The translations under genes were made by a program, and so were the position numbers. Under the pieces are notes generated by a model that had not been told where the DNA came from, did no database searches, and saw only the letters and a program-made list of their open reading frames with translations. Of a stretch of 43,751 nt of DNA, positions 9,786 to 21,462 are shown piece after piece (the first letter of the stretch is position 1; each line of letters starts with the position of its first letter). Origin of the DNA: Nemertoderma westbladi (taxonomy: Eukaryota; Xenacoelomorpha; Nemertodermatida; Nemertodermatidae); NCBI GenBank assembly GCA_032718475.1, contig JAUCBJ010007506.1:1-43751 (forward strand), given 5' to 3'.

Positions 9786-10585
9786 AATAGATCCTAGAGC
9801 ACCTTAGATCCTGAACGAACTTAGATCTTGGTTTAACTTAGATCCTCCCCATACGAATTTAGATCCTTCCCATACGAACTTAGATCCTCAAGATACGAAC
9901 TGAGATCCTACCACCAATACATTGCAACGAATTAGCTATTAATTTGCAATTTGTAAGCGAATCACTGATCCCAACTAAAGTACTTGCGTGTATGGCTTTA
10001 GCACTAGATCATTAGAAGTATTTTGTATTATGCTTAATATGCCTACAGTAATTTTAATATGCCTACAGTAATTTAATTGTCATATGAACGGGGGGTTGAT
10101 TTCTTGAAATATTATTCCAGATCGTTTGAACCGCCCATGATCAGTTTTAAAACTCAATAATATAATTATATCTTTCTCTAATTTAATAATTTGCCTATTA
10201 TTTACAAAAGGACACAAAGAATGTTACACAGAGAATATCACCTGTTCTAGGAGTGATATACGATATATCAACCTGACGGCCGAGGTTGTTATACAAAGTT
10301 TATTTGCTGAAGTTTGATTTAAAATTATTAAAGTTGTTTAGTAAGTAGTACAAAATTAAACATAGGAAAAACTGGTCTAAAGTTGCCTTGTTAAGTCTCG
10401 GCCTGTAAAAATTTGATTGCAAGTTAAATACTTTCAATGTGGGATCTAAGTTCACCTAGTTAGGATCTAAGTTCACATAGTTAGGATCGAAGTTCACCAA
10501 GTTAGGATCAAAGTTCACCTAGTTAGGATCTAAGTGCAACTAGTTAGGATCTAAGTTCACCTAGTTGGGATCTAAGTTAGAGATA
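9786..10585. mobile_element. Foldback element with inverted 21-bp tandem arrays
   Basis: The left arm (about 9786-9912) has about six units containing GAACTTAGATCCT. The right arm (about 10438-10582) has about seven units of AGGATCTAAGTTCACCTAGTT, the reverse complement of the same core, with a 21-bp period. The two arms enclose about 520 bp of AT-rich sequence with no ORF. Ends made of inverted tandem arrays are the hallmark of Foldback-type elements. The same architecture with a different unit is seen at 20392-21462. Confidence 0.8.
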
Positions 10586-11822
10586 ATATTAAATATAAAT
10601 AATATAAATTTTTTTAATTATTTTTTTTAATTACGAACTTGACTAAAATTCTAGTTAGGAACGATCACACTTATTTTGTAATTTTTCTTGGGGCAATTTA
10701 TTGTTTGGTACGTAACTGTCATTTGGGGGGGGGGGGGGGGGGGGGCAATTGTCCTGACACGGTTCTACCAGTAGTATGGCAGTCTGTAAAACATTTTGGA
10801 ACATTTTGTTTATCCCACAAGTAGCGGGGAAACAATGCAATGCCTATATAATAATACTATGTAGAACTTGGATATTCCTACATAAGATTAAATATTATAG
10901 AACATGGTGTATTTATTCAATAGAATAAATAGCATGCAGCGAAAGCAAATACATGCAACATTCGAATGCCCATAACTCAAATATTTCCCAACCAAATTCA
11001 ATATTTTATACATATTTGGAATCCTTGCATGACCAGCATTCCATTGTTACAAATCTCTATAATGTTGAAGTATAACTGAGGTGTAACTGGCTCACCCACG
11101 GAGGAGGAGGAGGGAGGTGAAACTATCTATGTTTCAAATTTCATGCAATCTCATTGAGATTTGGAGAAATTTTTTTTTTGGGGTGGGGGGGGGGGGGTGT
11201 GTCCCTGAATTACGACACTATTATTCCAGGACATGGTGTATAAAGTGCAACAATAGCTTTTCCATTTCCGAGTAGTAAGCCCACCGCCACCATGGTTTGA
11301 CAACTTGTCAATAAGCAAATGCACTAGCATGGCAACTGTTGTTGTTGTTATAGAAATAAACAAATCAACAAAACTGTCCAATCAGAGTAATTTTTAATGG
11401 CAACTACGAACGGGATGATTATCACAAATCTTTTGACACTCGTCACTAAGCTACGGTAACGGTATTGTAAACAAATTCAAATGGCAAATATTTTGATAAT
11501 TAAAGGTCGCACGCGACATTCTAACTAACAGGGGGCTTGTTGTATATAAAAAATAAACAGGTAAAACCCGAGTCTTACACCCCACAAACTAACAAAAAAC
11601 ATAGAATCAGGACATTAACGGCCAAAATAGTACTCAGCCACAAGGGCCATCAAAAAACTACAAACAATACAAACAAAAAACGACATAAACAAAAAAACAA
11701 CAAACAAATATAATAAACATGCTCAACATACAGGTATGTATCGCACCCTAACCCTAAGCCTAACCGCCATACACTAAATGATACCGGTAGTAAACTGCAC
11801 AAAAGCTAAGCCTATATTCTAT
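10586..11822. other. Repeat-rich intergenic with poly-G runs
   Basis: No gene is seen. It holds a 21-G run (10725-10745), a copy of the repeat also at 3441-3502 (11104-11169, inverted), another G-rich run (about 11178-11200), A-rich sequence at 11570-11720 and a short telomere-like stretch (CCCTAACCCTAAG) at about 11748-11760. Confidence 0.5.
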
Positions 11823-11892
11823 AAGAAAATACAGTATGATATTTTGTCACCGTAACCCTTTACGGTGACAAAATATCATACTGTATTTTCTT
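11823..11892. repeat. Perfect 33-bp inverted repeat with 4-nt loop
   Basis: The arms 11823-11855 and 11860-11892 are exact reverse complements around the loop CCCT. The structure resembles the two palindromes at 43622-43751. It could be a minimal hairpin element or a snap-back artefact. Confidence 0.9.
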
Positions 11893-12220
11893 TTCTTTAG
11901 GGCAAAAATAATGAATTTTATTCCAAAATAGTAACATTACTCAACGCCGTTAGTATTAACAGCGAGTTGTTATTTAGCATTTTACAACTTTTGAGGAAAT
12001 TAATTATCGGTGGTGGATAACTCACTAGGACTACTAGCTGTACTCTCTGTGTTCGATAATTCAGTACTAGTACTAAGCTAACTTATTTATAACATAATTT
12101 ATGTCATTTTTACATTTATTTATACAGCAACTAATAGAATTTGTGCTGTTTCTATCACTTATAATATATATGTACATGTACAATCATTTCGTAATGTTAA
12201 AATTTTGGAATAAAACTACA
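11893..12220. other. AT-rich intergenic, nothing recognised
   Basis: No ORF or repeat was identified. Confidence 0.35.
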
Positions 12221-12357
12221 TACATACTTGTTGCAAAGTACTTTACAGTATTCTGATCCTCGTGGCTTTATTTTCACTCACTCACTAATGTTCGTTCGTG
12301 TAACAAAGCCACTCGGTTCATCACACTGTAAAGTGCTACTTTACACACAAGTATGTA
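12221..12357. mobile_element. MITE-like hairpin element, TA-flanked
   Basis: About 137 bp whose ends are inverted repeats of roughly 50 bp (start TACATACTTG, end CAAGTATGTA; inner parts CTTTACAGT and GTGGCTTT also pair). If the outer TA is the target duplication, it fits a Tc1/mariner-type MITE. This assignment rests on structure alone. Confidence 0.7.
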
Positions 12358-12997
12358 AATAGTAATTATCAAAAATATGTTTGCGTTTCGGTGTCTGAGA
12401 CCCAGTACGCGGAAATCTCCGACACCTCATCAGCTGGACAAAGGATTACCCAACGCCTATCTATATTGCACCGATGACCTACTATAATCGCACCAAACTC
12501 TGTTACCACTCTCCCAAAACAGATTAGACCGCAGAACAATGAAACCAATATGGTAAGTGAATCTATGTAAAAAATTATATGTTAAACAGCTCAGCAATAA
12601 CAGTTAACATTACAAATATATGTTATATTAGATATATTAAAAATAGTTAAAAAGTAGACTTTTGGTGCCAAAATGACTGGCCTAGGCAAATAACCATTGT
12701 AAGTAAATTGGAAAATTTGGAATGCTATAGAACTCCAGAGAGTGCCATTGCTGTCATTGGAGTATGAGGTATAGATAGCAAATGAGGTTTAAAGGTCTTC
12801 CACAGCTACAGGCTTTTACAGTAGATGCGTTCTTAAATACAATGTTAACTGCAGGCAATGGTAACAGAAGTTTCAAAACCGCAAGTAGTTCACTCATGTG
12901 TCATAGGTGGTTTGGGGAAACAGCTCCATAATGAACTGAAGAACTTAAAGTCTTTAAAACAGTTGAGGGAATCGCAGACAAGATATTCTGTGGGAGA
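12358..12997. other. 3' flank of the zinc-finger gene
   Basis: No gene recognised. Confidence 0.4.
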
Positions 12998-14293
12998 TTA
13001 ATTATTAATAATTTTATGAACAGTCTTTATGTGTCTGCTGAGGGAGCTTGGGTGGCTAAATACTTTATCACAACCAGTACAATTATACCGGATTCCACTG
13101 TGAGCAGATTCTATATGAAATTGCAAACCTGATTTGAAAGCAAATGATTTTCCACAATCAGAGCAATTATACTTGATTCCGTTTTTATGAGTTGATTCTA
13201 TGTGAAACTGTAAACTGCGCTTGTAGGCAAATGATTTTCCACAATCAAAACAATTATACTTGATACCCTTATGAATAGAATCAACGTGGTTGCTTAGATG
13301 TGTTTGATGTGTAAATAATTTATCACAAACAAGACATTTATACTTGATTTGGTCATGAACTGAATCCATGTGAAACTGTAAACCGTGTCTAGTAGCAAAT
13401 GATTTCCCACAGTCAAAGCAATTGAACATCTTAATACCTTTATGAACGAAGTCGATGTGGCTGTTTAGATTCCCTTTCTTGCTGAATAGTTTATCACAAT
13501 GAACACAATTGAAATTCTTTATACCTTTATGTACAGAATTGATATGACTGTTTAAGTGTTCTTGTCGTGTAAATAGTTTATCACAGTGACCGCAATTGAA
13601 ATTCTTTATTCTTTTATGAACAGAATTTATGTGATTGTTTAAGTGCCCTTGGCGTGCAAATAGTTTATCACAATGAATGCAATTGAAATTCTTTATTCCT
13701 TTATGAACAGAATTGATGTGACTTTTTAAGTGTCCTTGGCGTGTAAATAGTTTATCGCAAATCTCACACTTATACTTGATGTAGTTATGAATAGAGTTGA
13801 CGTTGGTTCCTAAGTTACTGGCAAAATTTGGTTCAGGATCTGCGGTACAGATTGTTGCATCATTAGGATGCATCAGTGAGACATTATCACATGAGGTATC
13901 ATGCTGTTTTCTAACAATGAGAGTACCGGTACCTTCAGATGATCCACAACTAAAACCTGCCTCAGATTTTACAGAAGAAGAATTCATTCCATGAATATCT
14001 GTGTCATCAGTTTCAATATCATATGGTAAGTGATTGTTGTCATTTCGTTGTTTTACGAGAACAAAAGAATCTATGGATTGTTCATAAGAATTATCTTCTT
14101 CATCTAGAACAGGGATAATATCTACTCCACTGCACAAATTGTTATGATCATTGCTAGGTGAAGCTCTGTAAACGGAGTTTTCAGTTTCAGTTTTAACTTC
14201 CAAAGAATAAGGAGTAGAGTCTGCTACCTCTTCCACTATCATTTCCCCAGAGGGTTTATGTTTCGATGAATTAGTATTGGAATTCGATAACAT
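12998..14293 (-). CDS. C2H2 zinc-finger protein, nine fingers
   Basis: A complete intronless ORF of 431 residues starting at the ATG at 14293. Residues 1-170 are acidic and serine/asparagine rich with no KRAB, BTB, ZAD or SCAN domain visible. Residues 174 to about 428 hold nine tandem C2H2 fingers of the form CxxCxKxF-x5-L-x2-H-x3-4-H. The fingers fall into two sub-types: CDKLF fingers (1-4, 6), followed by HINSVHKGIKN-type linkers, and CGKSF fingers (5, 7, 8), followed by QFHIESxH. The linker is GIKxFNC/YNC rather than the usual TGEKP. Fingers 1-4 are nearly identical to one another, so they arose by recent tandem duplication. It is probably a nuclear DNA-binding regulator; the target is unknown. 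An intronless array of this kind is common in lineage-specific animal ZNF expansions. Confidence 0.88.
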   Translation of the reverse strand: MLSNSNTNSSKHKPSGEMIVEEVADSTPYSLEVKTETENSVYRASPSNDHNNLCSGVDIIPVLDEEDNSYEQSIDSFVLVKQRNDNNHLPYDIETDDTDIHGMNSSSVKSEAGFSCGSSEGTGTLIVRKQHDTSCDNVSLMHPNDATICTADPEPNFASNLGTNVNSIHNYIKYKCEICDKLFTRQGHLKSHINSVHKGIKNFNCIHCDKLFARQGHLNNHINSVHKRIKNFNCGHCDKLFTRQEHLNSHINSVHKGIKNFNCVHCDKLFSKKGNLNSHIDFVHKGIKMFNCFDCGKSFATRHGLQFHMDSVHDQIKYKCLVCDKLFTHQTHLSNHVDSIHKGIKYNCFDCGKSFAYKRSLQFHIESTHKNGIKYNCSDCGKSFAFKSGLQFHIESAHSGIRYNCTGCDKVFSHPSSLSRHIKTVHKIINN

Positions 14294-15045
14294 CTTCCCA
14301 GCATTACAATAACCCTGATGCGACTATGGAAATATTGTCAACAATATATTATAAAATATTTTTTAGATTCAAGTGTTTTAAATTAAGGTTAGGGTCAACA
14401 GATACATGACAGTTTTACTTTTACTCAGAGTTAGGTATATATTGGGCGCTTTCATATTAAAGGCCTGGTTGTAGCCTACCACTCCCTCAACCCACTGGGA
14501 TAAACATACTTTAAGAAAAAATAATTACAAGTACATTTACAGTAAAATCTGAGGAGAAGAAAACCCTGGCTGTATAAGGACTTATGGGTGACATCATGGA
14601 CTAAACTAGGCAATGTTGACATGTAACAGATAATGCAAATAATGTAAAACATTTAATAGCAATAGCAATAATTAATTATTATTAATTCAATTATATTGAA
14701 AAAGAGTAATATGTTTTTCCCACGTATAAATAATTTTAGTCTTAAATTGTTACTTTTTTGATACTTACCGGTTCCCTGGAACCAAAATCGGAAGAAAAAA
14801 AACGGACAAAAAAGTAAAAACACGAAAAAACTGATATATAATATAATGAGTGATTTAAACAGATAAGAACATTTATTCTGATTCAATTACATTATTCTTA
14901 GTCTATTCATGTATTCAATGATACAACTTATTCAAATTTACTGATTTTACTGAATTCATTTGAATTTCCCAGGCTATGGACGGTCCGACGAATCTGTGCA
15001 AAAAAGTAAAAAAAAATACAAAATAGTACAAAAGAGTACAATAAA
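14294..15045. other. 5' flank of the zinc-finger gene, AT-rich
   Basis: No gene is seen. The end (about 15000-15045) is made of TTGTACT/AGTACAA-type short repeats that belong to the 3' tail of LINE family B on the minus strand. Confidence 0.4.
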
Positions 15046-15826
15046 GTGCAACTACTACTATTAGGTCGAGCGAACTCGGACAGTGGAAATGAGATCCTTC
15101 CAGGCTTCCCGATTCTCCATAGTTGTCGCAATCTCGTTTCTCCCAAGTTCAGTATCCCTTTCAAGTTGATCTATATATGTTATGGCCGGTTGTCCACGAC
15201 TACGCTTTCTGGTATGACCTCGTCTTTACTTCACCAGCAGTGCCCACTGGATCTTAATCTGCGTTCACGGAGGGTGGTTGATACAGGTGATATAGTACCA
15301 TAAAGCTCGGCGTTTGTCATGTGTTGTCTCCAGGTGATGTTTAGGGCTGCCCTTAGTAGTATTGTGTAGCAACCATCAATTCGTTGTTCAAGTGATTTAG
15401 TCAGTGTCCAGGTCTCACCCCCGTATAAAAATACACTTTCCACTGTGGCTCGAAAGAACTTAGTCTTCAGGTGCCTGGAGAGATCTGATTTCCAGATGGT
15501 ATCCATTTTTGATAGAGCTACCCAAGCCTTTGCTTTCCTAACTTCTATGTCCTTTTTGCTACTCTCTATCCACGATCCAAGGTACTGGAAGTCGTCGACC
15601 TTCCTTAGTTGATTATTATCAATGGTTGTCAAGTTTCCATCAACATTAAAGGTCATGAATTCGGTCTTGGTAGCAATTATATGCAATCCAACCTCCTTAG
15701 CAGCCCTCTCCACTTTATTTAGTAGAAGCTGTGCATCTGCTAGTGTATTAGAGAGCAGGGCGATGTCATCCGCAAATTCGGTGTCTGTGACTGCAGTTGC
15801 CGGATATCTACTACTTCTGCGTTCTT
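15046..15826 (-). mobile_element. RTE-like LINE family B, inverted 3' half
   Basis: On the minus strand it carries the C-terminal half of a family B reverse transcriptase from just before the FADD box to the end. It is co-linear with and highly similar to 17935-18722 of the plus-strand copy, including the ERAAKEVGLH, GETWTLT and LRERRL motifs and the closing CTAGTAGTAG tail (here at 15052-15062). One stretch of 160 codons is still open (15713-15231). It lies head-to-head with the longer copy, so the two form inverted arms of about 0.78 kb separated by about 2.1 kb. Confidence 0.85.
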
Positions 15827-15875
15827 TCTCACTCGTTTGTACTCTTTTGTACTATTTTTGCACTTTATTGTACTC

Positions 15876-18734
15876 TTCGACATGACATGGTCGCGCTGGC
15901 AATGGAATATAACTTCGACATCATCTGCATCCAAGAACATCGGATTTGTCATGAAGACACTGCCATGAAGTACAATGACATTGGAAATAGATGGACGTTA
16001 GTAACAAGCTCAGCAGTAAGAAACTCGGCCAATGCATCAATTGGTGGAGTAGGAATTCTGCTAAGCCCATTTGCACTTAAGACCCTAAACAACATCGAAT
16101 CTATATGTTCCAGGGTTCCAGAATTCCAGGGTTATGATCGCAACATTTGATGGGAATCCCAAAGCAACAGTTATATGTTGCTACAGTCCAACCAATGCCT
16201 CAGACCCAGAACAAGCAGTCAAGTTTTATGAAGAACTGACTGGACTTATAAAGGACAATCCGAAACACAATGTTAAAGTCATTGCTGGTGACCTGAATGC
16301 GCAAATTGGCCCAGAAGACATCAAGGGTTACACCTATAACACCAGTTCTAACAGAAATGGGTACTTACTTTTAGACCTAATGGAAGAATGTGAATTGATA
16401 CCAACAAACAACACAATCGAAAAGAGTAAGGGGAAGCTATGGACCTTTCAATACCCTAATGGAACCAAAGCACAACTGGATTACATCCTTATAAACAAAA
16501 AGTGGAGAAACAGCATGATCAACTGCGAGGGATACAGCTCGTTCGACCTAATTGGTTCGGACCACAGAATTGTGACTGCAGAGATCAGACTCAGTTTGAG
16601 AGCCAGCAAACCCAGGACAAGCAAGCAAATCAACTATGACTGGGTCTGGCAGAAACTCAGAAATGACATGCTGTAAAGGATGCTTACACAGTAGAAGTTC
16701 AAAACCGCTTTGAAGCACTTCAGTCAATGGATGAAGACCAGTCCACCGATTCAATATACCTGAATATAATAACAGCCCACAAGGAATCAGCTAAGAGGCA
16801 TATCCCCCGGAAACCCAAACAAAAACAGTATGTGCCATGGCAAAACTCTGAGGTTACTTGTAAGAGAGAAGATCTTAAGATAGATTACAAAGTTAAAACC
16901 GAACAACCAACAACCGAAAACATTAACAAGGTTGAGAAAGCTAAGGACGATCTTAAATTGGCCTACAACATCAGCCAGGAAAAGTACATACAGGATAAAA
17001 TTGAAGCAATTACAACTGCTCACATACAGCAACCATCAAGACTTACCTGGCAAACTGTAAATGAGGTATCTGGTCGGAAAAGATGTGCAAAGGGGCTCCT
17101 AAAAGCCGATAGTCCTGAAGAACGTGCTGGGAAGTGGAAAAATCACATCAGCAACTTGCTTGGGCAGCCACCAAACATCGAGGTCAGCCCTACAAGGAAA
17201 ATATATGACAAGACACTACCTATAGAAACAGGGGACTTCACACCTGCGGAACTCCAAAGAAGCATTAAAAGCAAGTCCAATAATAAAGCGAGTGGATTAT
17301 ATGAAATCTCAGCGGAGGTATGGAAAACCGGAGTGCTAAATAGACCATTATTGAATGTTTGCAACCGGATGTTAAAAGGGGAAAAGCCACCACCAATTTG
17401 GACTAAAGGTTAACTAAAGCCTCTCCCATACCTCCGCTCGGCATACCAACAAACTATCGTGGGATCTGTCTGCTTGTGGTAGCTGCCAAAATATACAATA
17501 AAATGATTCTATATAGGATTAGGCCTCACATAGAGAAACTACTGGGTAAGAGCCAAAACGGATTGCGACCAAGTAGATCAACAATAGCTCACATACTTGC
17601 CCTATGGAGACTGACTGAAGGAATTAAGTCAAAGAATCTCCCCGCAGTCATGACTTTTGTGGACTTCAAGAAGGCATTCGACTCCATCCATAAAGGAAAA
17701 ATGCTTGAAATCTTAAGAGCTTATAGAAGTAATTGTTGCTGGCATTGGATTGTTATATTGTGACACAGAAGCGCAGGTACTCTCACCAGATGGTGAAACT
17801 TGAGTTTTTCTCAATCCTGGCTGGCGTACTGCAAGGTGACACATTAGCACCATTACTATTTGTAATTGTACTGGATTATGCAATGAGGACGGTCACAAAG
17901 GGTGAAGATCTGGGATTCACACTTCAAGAACGCAGAAGTAGTAGATATCCGGCAACTACAGTCACAGACACCGACTTTGCAGATGACATCGCCCTGCTCT
18001 CTAATACCCTAGCAGATGCACAGCTTCTACTAAATAAAGTGGAGAGGGCTGCTAAGGAGGTTGGATTGCATATAAATGCTACCAAGACCGAATTCATGAC
18101 CTTTAATGTTGATGGAAACTTGACAACCATTGGTAATAATCAACTAGGAAGGTCAACGACTTCCAGTACCTTGGATCATGGATAGAGAGTAGCAAAAAGG
18201 ACATAGAAGTTAGGAAAGCAATGGCTTGGGCAGCTCTATCAAATATGGATACCATCTGGAAATCAGATCTCTCCAGGCACCTGAAGACTAAGTTCTTTCG
18301 AGCCACAGTGGAAAGTGTATTTTTATACGAGGGTGAGACCTGGACACTGACTATATCACTTGAACAACGAATTGATGGTTGCTACACAAGACTACTAAGG
18401 GCAGCCCTAAACATCAGCTGGAGACAACACATGACAAACGCCGAGCTTTATGGTACAATACCACCTGTATCAACCACCCTCCGTGAACGCAGATTAAGAT
18501 TCAGTGGGCACTGCTGGCAAAGTAAAGACGAGGTCATACCAGATCTACTTCTCTGGCAACCAACTCATGGAAAGCGTAGTCGTGAACGACCTGCCATAAC
18601 ATATATAGATCAACTTGAAAGGGATACTGAACTTGGTTGAAACGAAATTGCGACAACTATGGAGAATCGGGAAGCCTGGAAGGATCTCATTTCCACTGTC
18701 CGAGTTCGCTCGACCTAGTAGTAGTAGTATTGTA
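15876..18734 (+). mobile_element. RTE-like LINE family B, nearly full coding region, degraded
   Basis: It encodes an apurinic-type endonuclease followed by a reverse transcriptase. Endonuclease: FDIICIQEHRI at about 15915, CYSPTN at about 16180, AGDLNAQIG at about 16285, and DYILINKKW and SDHRIV at about 16480-16570. Reverse transcriptase: GLRPSRST, FVDFKKAFDS at about 17660, GVLQGDTLAPLLF at about 17825, FADDIALLS at about 17975, LRFSGHCW at about 18500. At least four frameshifts break it (near 16130, 17413, 17740 and 18150), and the first residues of the endonuclease are missing. The tail is (TAG)n at 18714-18730. Domain order, the endonuclease type (often annotated as craniofacial development protein 2-like) and the microsatellite tail point to the RTE clade. 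Confidence 0.87.
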
Positions 18735-19463
18735 CTCTTTTGTAGCGGGACTATATTGTACTATTTTGGGTTATCGTTGATACTGTCATATGCGTACCGA
18801 TGGTGTTACAGTGGTGGTGTTTTCTAACCAAAACAATAAACTAATCTCCATTAATTAATTAACGGAAAGGAGCAGGTTACAGTGGTGGGCTTTTCTAACC
18901 AAAACAATAAACATATCTCAATAACATAGGGTATTTCATACTTATAATCTTATTTTTGCAATACGAAAATACCATCGGTACGGATATGAACTATAACTGT
19001 TAATAAATTGCATTAAAAAAATTTATTTATATACCGTATATATATAAACTTATATCAGTATATGGTTGCATGAGTCGTGAGTGTATGGCATATAATATTA
19101 CGAATTTGCATTAACTGTTGGAATCAATGATGTACAATCTGACAATGGTCTGATGGATGGTATAAGCAGATAAGGCTGTAAGGCAATGAGTTGTAGTTCC
19201 AAATAGGCTGATAGGCACAAAACAACTGTATATAACTCAAATAGGCAGATAGGCATAACTCCATACCGCCGGTATATATAATAATAATAATATAAGATAT
19301 AGCCTACAGTCTGACAGTACCGGTAGGCTAACTATTAACACAGTAACACCGGTAATAACAAACTGAAAACAAGGTACCCGGTATACCAATGTGTGAGTAA
19401 GTACAAAACAAATACTGAATACCGGTACCGGTACCCAGACTAAAGACCTGTAGGCTATAAAAC
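18735..19463. repeat. Repeat-derived intergenic, tandem 72-bp copies
   Basis: No gene. Two copies of the AGGAGCAGGTTACAG-family unit (GTTACAGTGGTGG, then TTTTCTAACC and AAAACAATAAAC) lie at 18804-18841 and 18876-18911, 72 bp apart. The stretch also holds many ACCGGT and TAGGC motifs. Confidence 0.55.
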
Positions 19464-20144
19464 ACATGTGTTAACTTTCGTTTATTGTTTTGGTTCCACC
19501 AACACGCATCATCTGTATCCTGCTGCTTTCTGTCTTGCCTTTACTAACCTGCACCTTTACCCTAAATGGCAATGGGACCTAACGCTCTTTGGGAATTAAA
19601 TTACCGGTAATGCTCTTTTCCTTTTACTTTTCCTCTTTGTTTTGTACAGGTCCCAAAGAGAGTTTTTATAAACATACAGTACAGACAGACAGACACTTCT
19701 TGTACAGGTCCCAAAGAGAGTTTTTATAAACATACAGTACAGACACTTCTAACGCATTTAAATTGGACCATATTATTTCCAGTAACAATATTTTAATATT
19801 TTTTATAAATATTTACAGGCTGACAGGTATACCAGTAGTATCTGATTGAAGGTCTTGCATTGGCTATTTGGTACTTTTGTTGTTCTGGTAACTCATAACT
19901 ATTTTACTAGGCCTATGTTATCGTTATTGTTCATACCGGTACCGGGTATTTTAATTGCGTAATTTTAGCTAATTTGACGTCTAATAAAAAATTCAAATTC
20001 CAAGAGCGTTAGCTAGGACCCATTACTGCATTACCTGATTACTGCATTATTGCAATTTAAGGGAGCATGTTAGTAAAGGAGCAGGTTACAGAGGCGTGGC
20101 ACGTGGTGGGGGAACCAAATCAATAAACGAAAATTAACACATGT
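19464..20144. mobile_element. TIR element with ~105-bp arms, hosting an inner TIR element
   Basis: The ends are inverted repeats. The left end reads ACATGTGTTAACTTTCGTTT, and the right end gives ACATGTGTTAATTTTCGTTT on the other strand; pairing continues for about 105 bp through the AGGAGCAGGTTACAG unit. This shows that the short solo units elsewhere in the window are ends of this family. No ORF is inside, so it is non-autonomous. Confidence 0.75.
19571..20024. mobile_element. Inner TIR element
   Basis: The left end AATGGGACCTAACGCTCTTT pairs with the right end (inverted AATGGGTCCTAGCTAACGCT), over about 27 bp with small gaps. It lies between the arms of the 19464-20144 element. It contains a 58-bp tandem duplication (19644 and 19702, starting GTACAGGTCCCAAAG). 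No coding capacity. Confidence 0.6.
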
Positions 20145-20391
20145 CAGCATGTTACAAGATTAAGATTATGCAGGTTACTTAATTGGGTCTTTGGTCAGTT
20201 GGTCTTTGTTTCGTACTCGGAATATGCCTAAATAAAGTGACTAATGTACTGTACTGCCACCGTACCGGTCTGCCGGTAGGCGTAGGGTAGGTCTACCGCC
20301 TGACCGCCGCTACCGCGGATGTCTGGCTGTAGCTGTGTAGGCTACCGGTCTACCTGCTGACTAACGGTACTGTACTGCTACCGCACCGTTC
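20145..20391. other. ACCGGT/TAGGC-rich stretch
   Basis: No gene. Unusually rich in CCGGT, TACCG and GTAGGC words. Confidence 0.4.
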
Positions 20392-21462
20392 CGCGTCGTT
20401 GGGTCCTTTGGTCGTTAGGTCCTGCGTCGTTAGGTCCTGCGTCGTTAGGTCCTGAGGCATTAGGTCCTGCGACATTAGGTCCTGCGTCATTAGGTCCTGT
20501 TGTGTCATATCGTGCGACGTTAGGTCCTGTGGAGCGTCGTTAGGTCCTGCCTGCCTGCGTCGTTAGGTGGTATTCCACTGCTGTACAGTGAACAGGCTGA
20601 CAGCAGGACAGGTACCGGTGTCCGGTAGGCCACTGTATACTGGTATACAAGGTAGGCCTATATGGCAATATCGTAGGTACCGGTAGTCAGGTAGTAGAAA
20701 GGGTAGGTCGGTATAAACGGTAGGTTGGCCTACTGCCGTTGCGAGGCAGTGTGCAGGGGTGGTAGACTACTTAACCGTGAACTTGAAAGAACTACTTAAC
20801 TGAGTTATTTTTGTATACCGCTACCATTCAAAATCGTTGTAATTTTTACTTTAATCATTTATTCATTCTTAGTGTTGTGTTTGTGTTATCATATGTTAAT
20901 GTTGTTGAACATTTGTGAAAATATGTGTTAGTAATGTTGAAGATAAAAGTAGTGCGGCTATTTGAATCAAGTTTTGAGTGGGCGTTTATTTGGGAGCGGG
21001 AGGGAGGGGGAACTTTTTTCTATTTATGTGAACTATTTTTGTAGGTCGTATGAGCAGTGCTCATGAGAACTGTGCTAGTCAATTGGTTTAGGAGAATGGT
21101 TTAGGGACGCAGTACTCGTCACCATAGAACATTACAAGCCTCGTTGCGCTCGACCTGTTTTAGTCGAAAATATTTCTCATAACGTTAACTTTATAACTAT
21201 GAAAAATGACAAAATGAAATGTGAAATGAAAAATTAAAAAAACTGAAAAATCTGGAAACCCCCCAATCGCCAAAGCCGCAGAGGACCTAATGACGCAGGA
21301 CCTAACGACCAAAGGACCTAATGACGCTATTATAGAAGACCTAATGTCGCAGGACCTAATGACGCAGGACTTAACGCCGCAGGACCTAATGCCGCAGGAC
21401 CTAACGACCACTCACAGGACCTAATGACGCGGGACCTAACGACCAAAGGACCTAATGACGCG
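20392..21462. mobile_element. Foldback element with inverted 15-bp (TTAGGTCCTGCGTCG) arrays
   Basis: The left arm (20392-20578) holds about ten units of TTAGGTCCTGCGTCG and variants. The right arm (21281-21462) holds about eleven units of the reverse complement CAGGACCTAATGACG. The outermost parts agree best (GCGTCRTTRGGTCCTTTGGT on both ends), which defines the termini. The 0.7-kb centre has no ORF. A solo terminus of the same family lies at 28321-28353, inside the hAT-like element, which supports mobility. Confidence 0.85.

Noticed and set aside
11748-11760. Telomere-like CCCTAACCCTAAG
   Set aside because: Only two units, not a telomeric tract.
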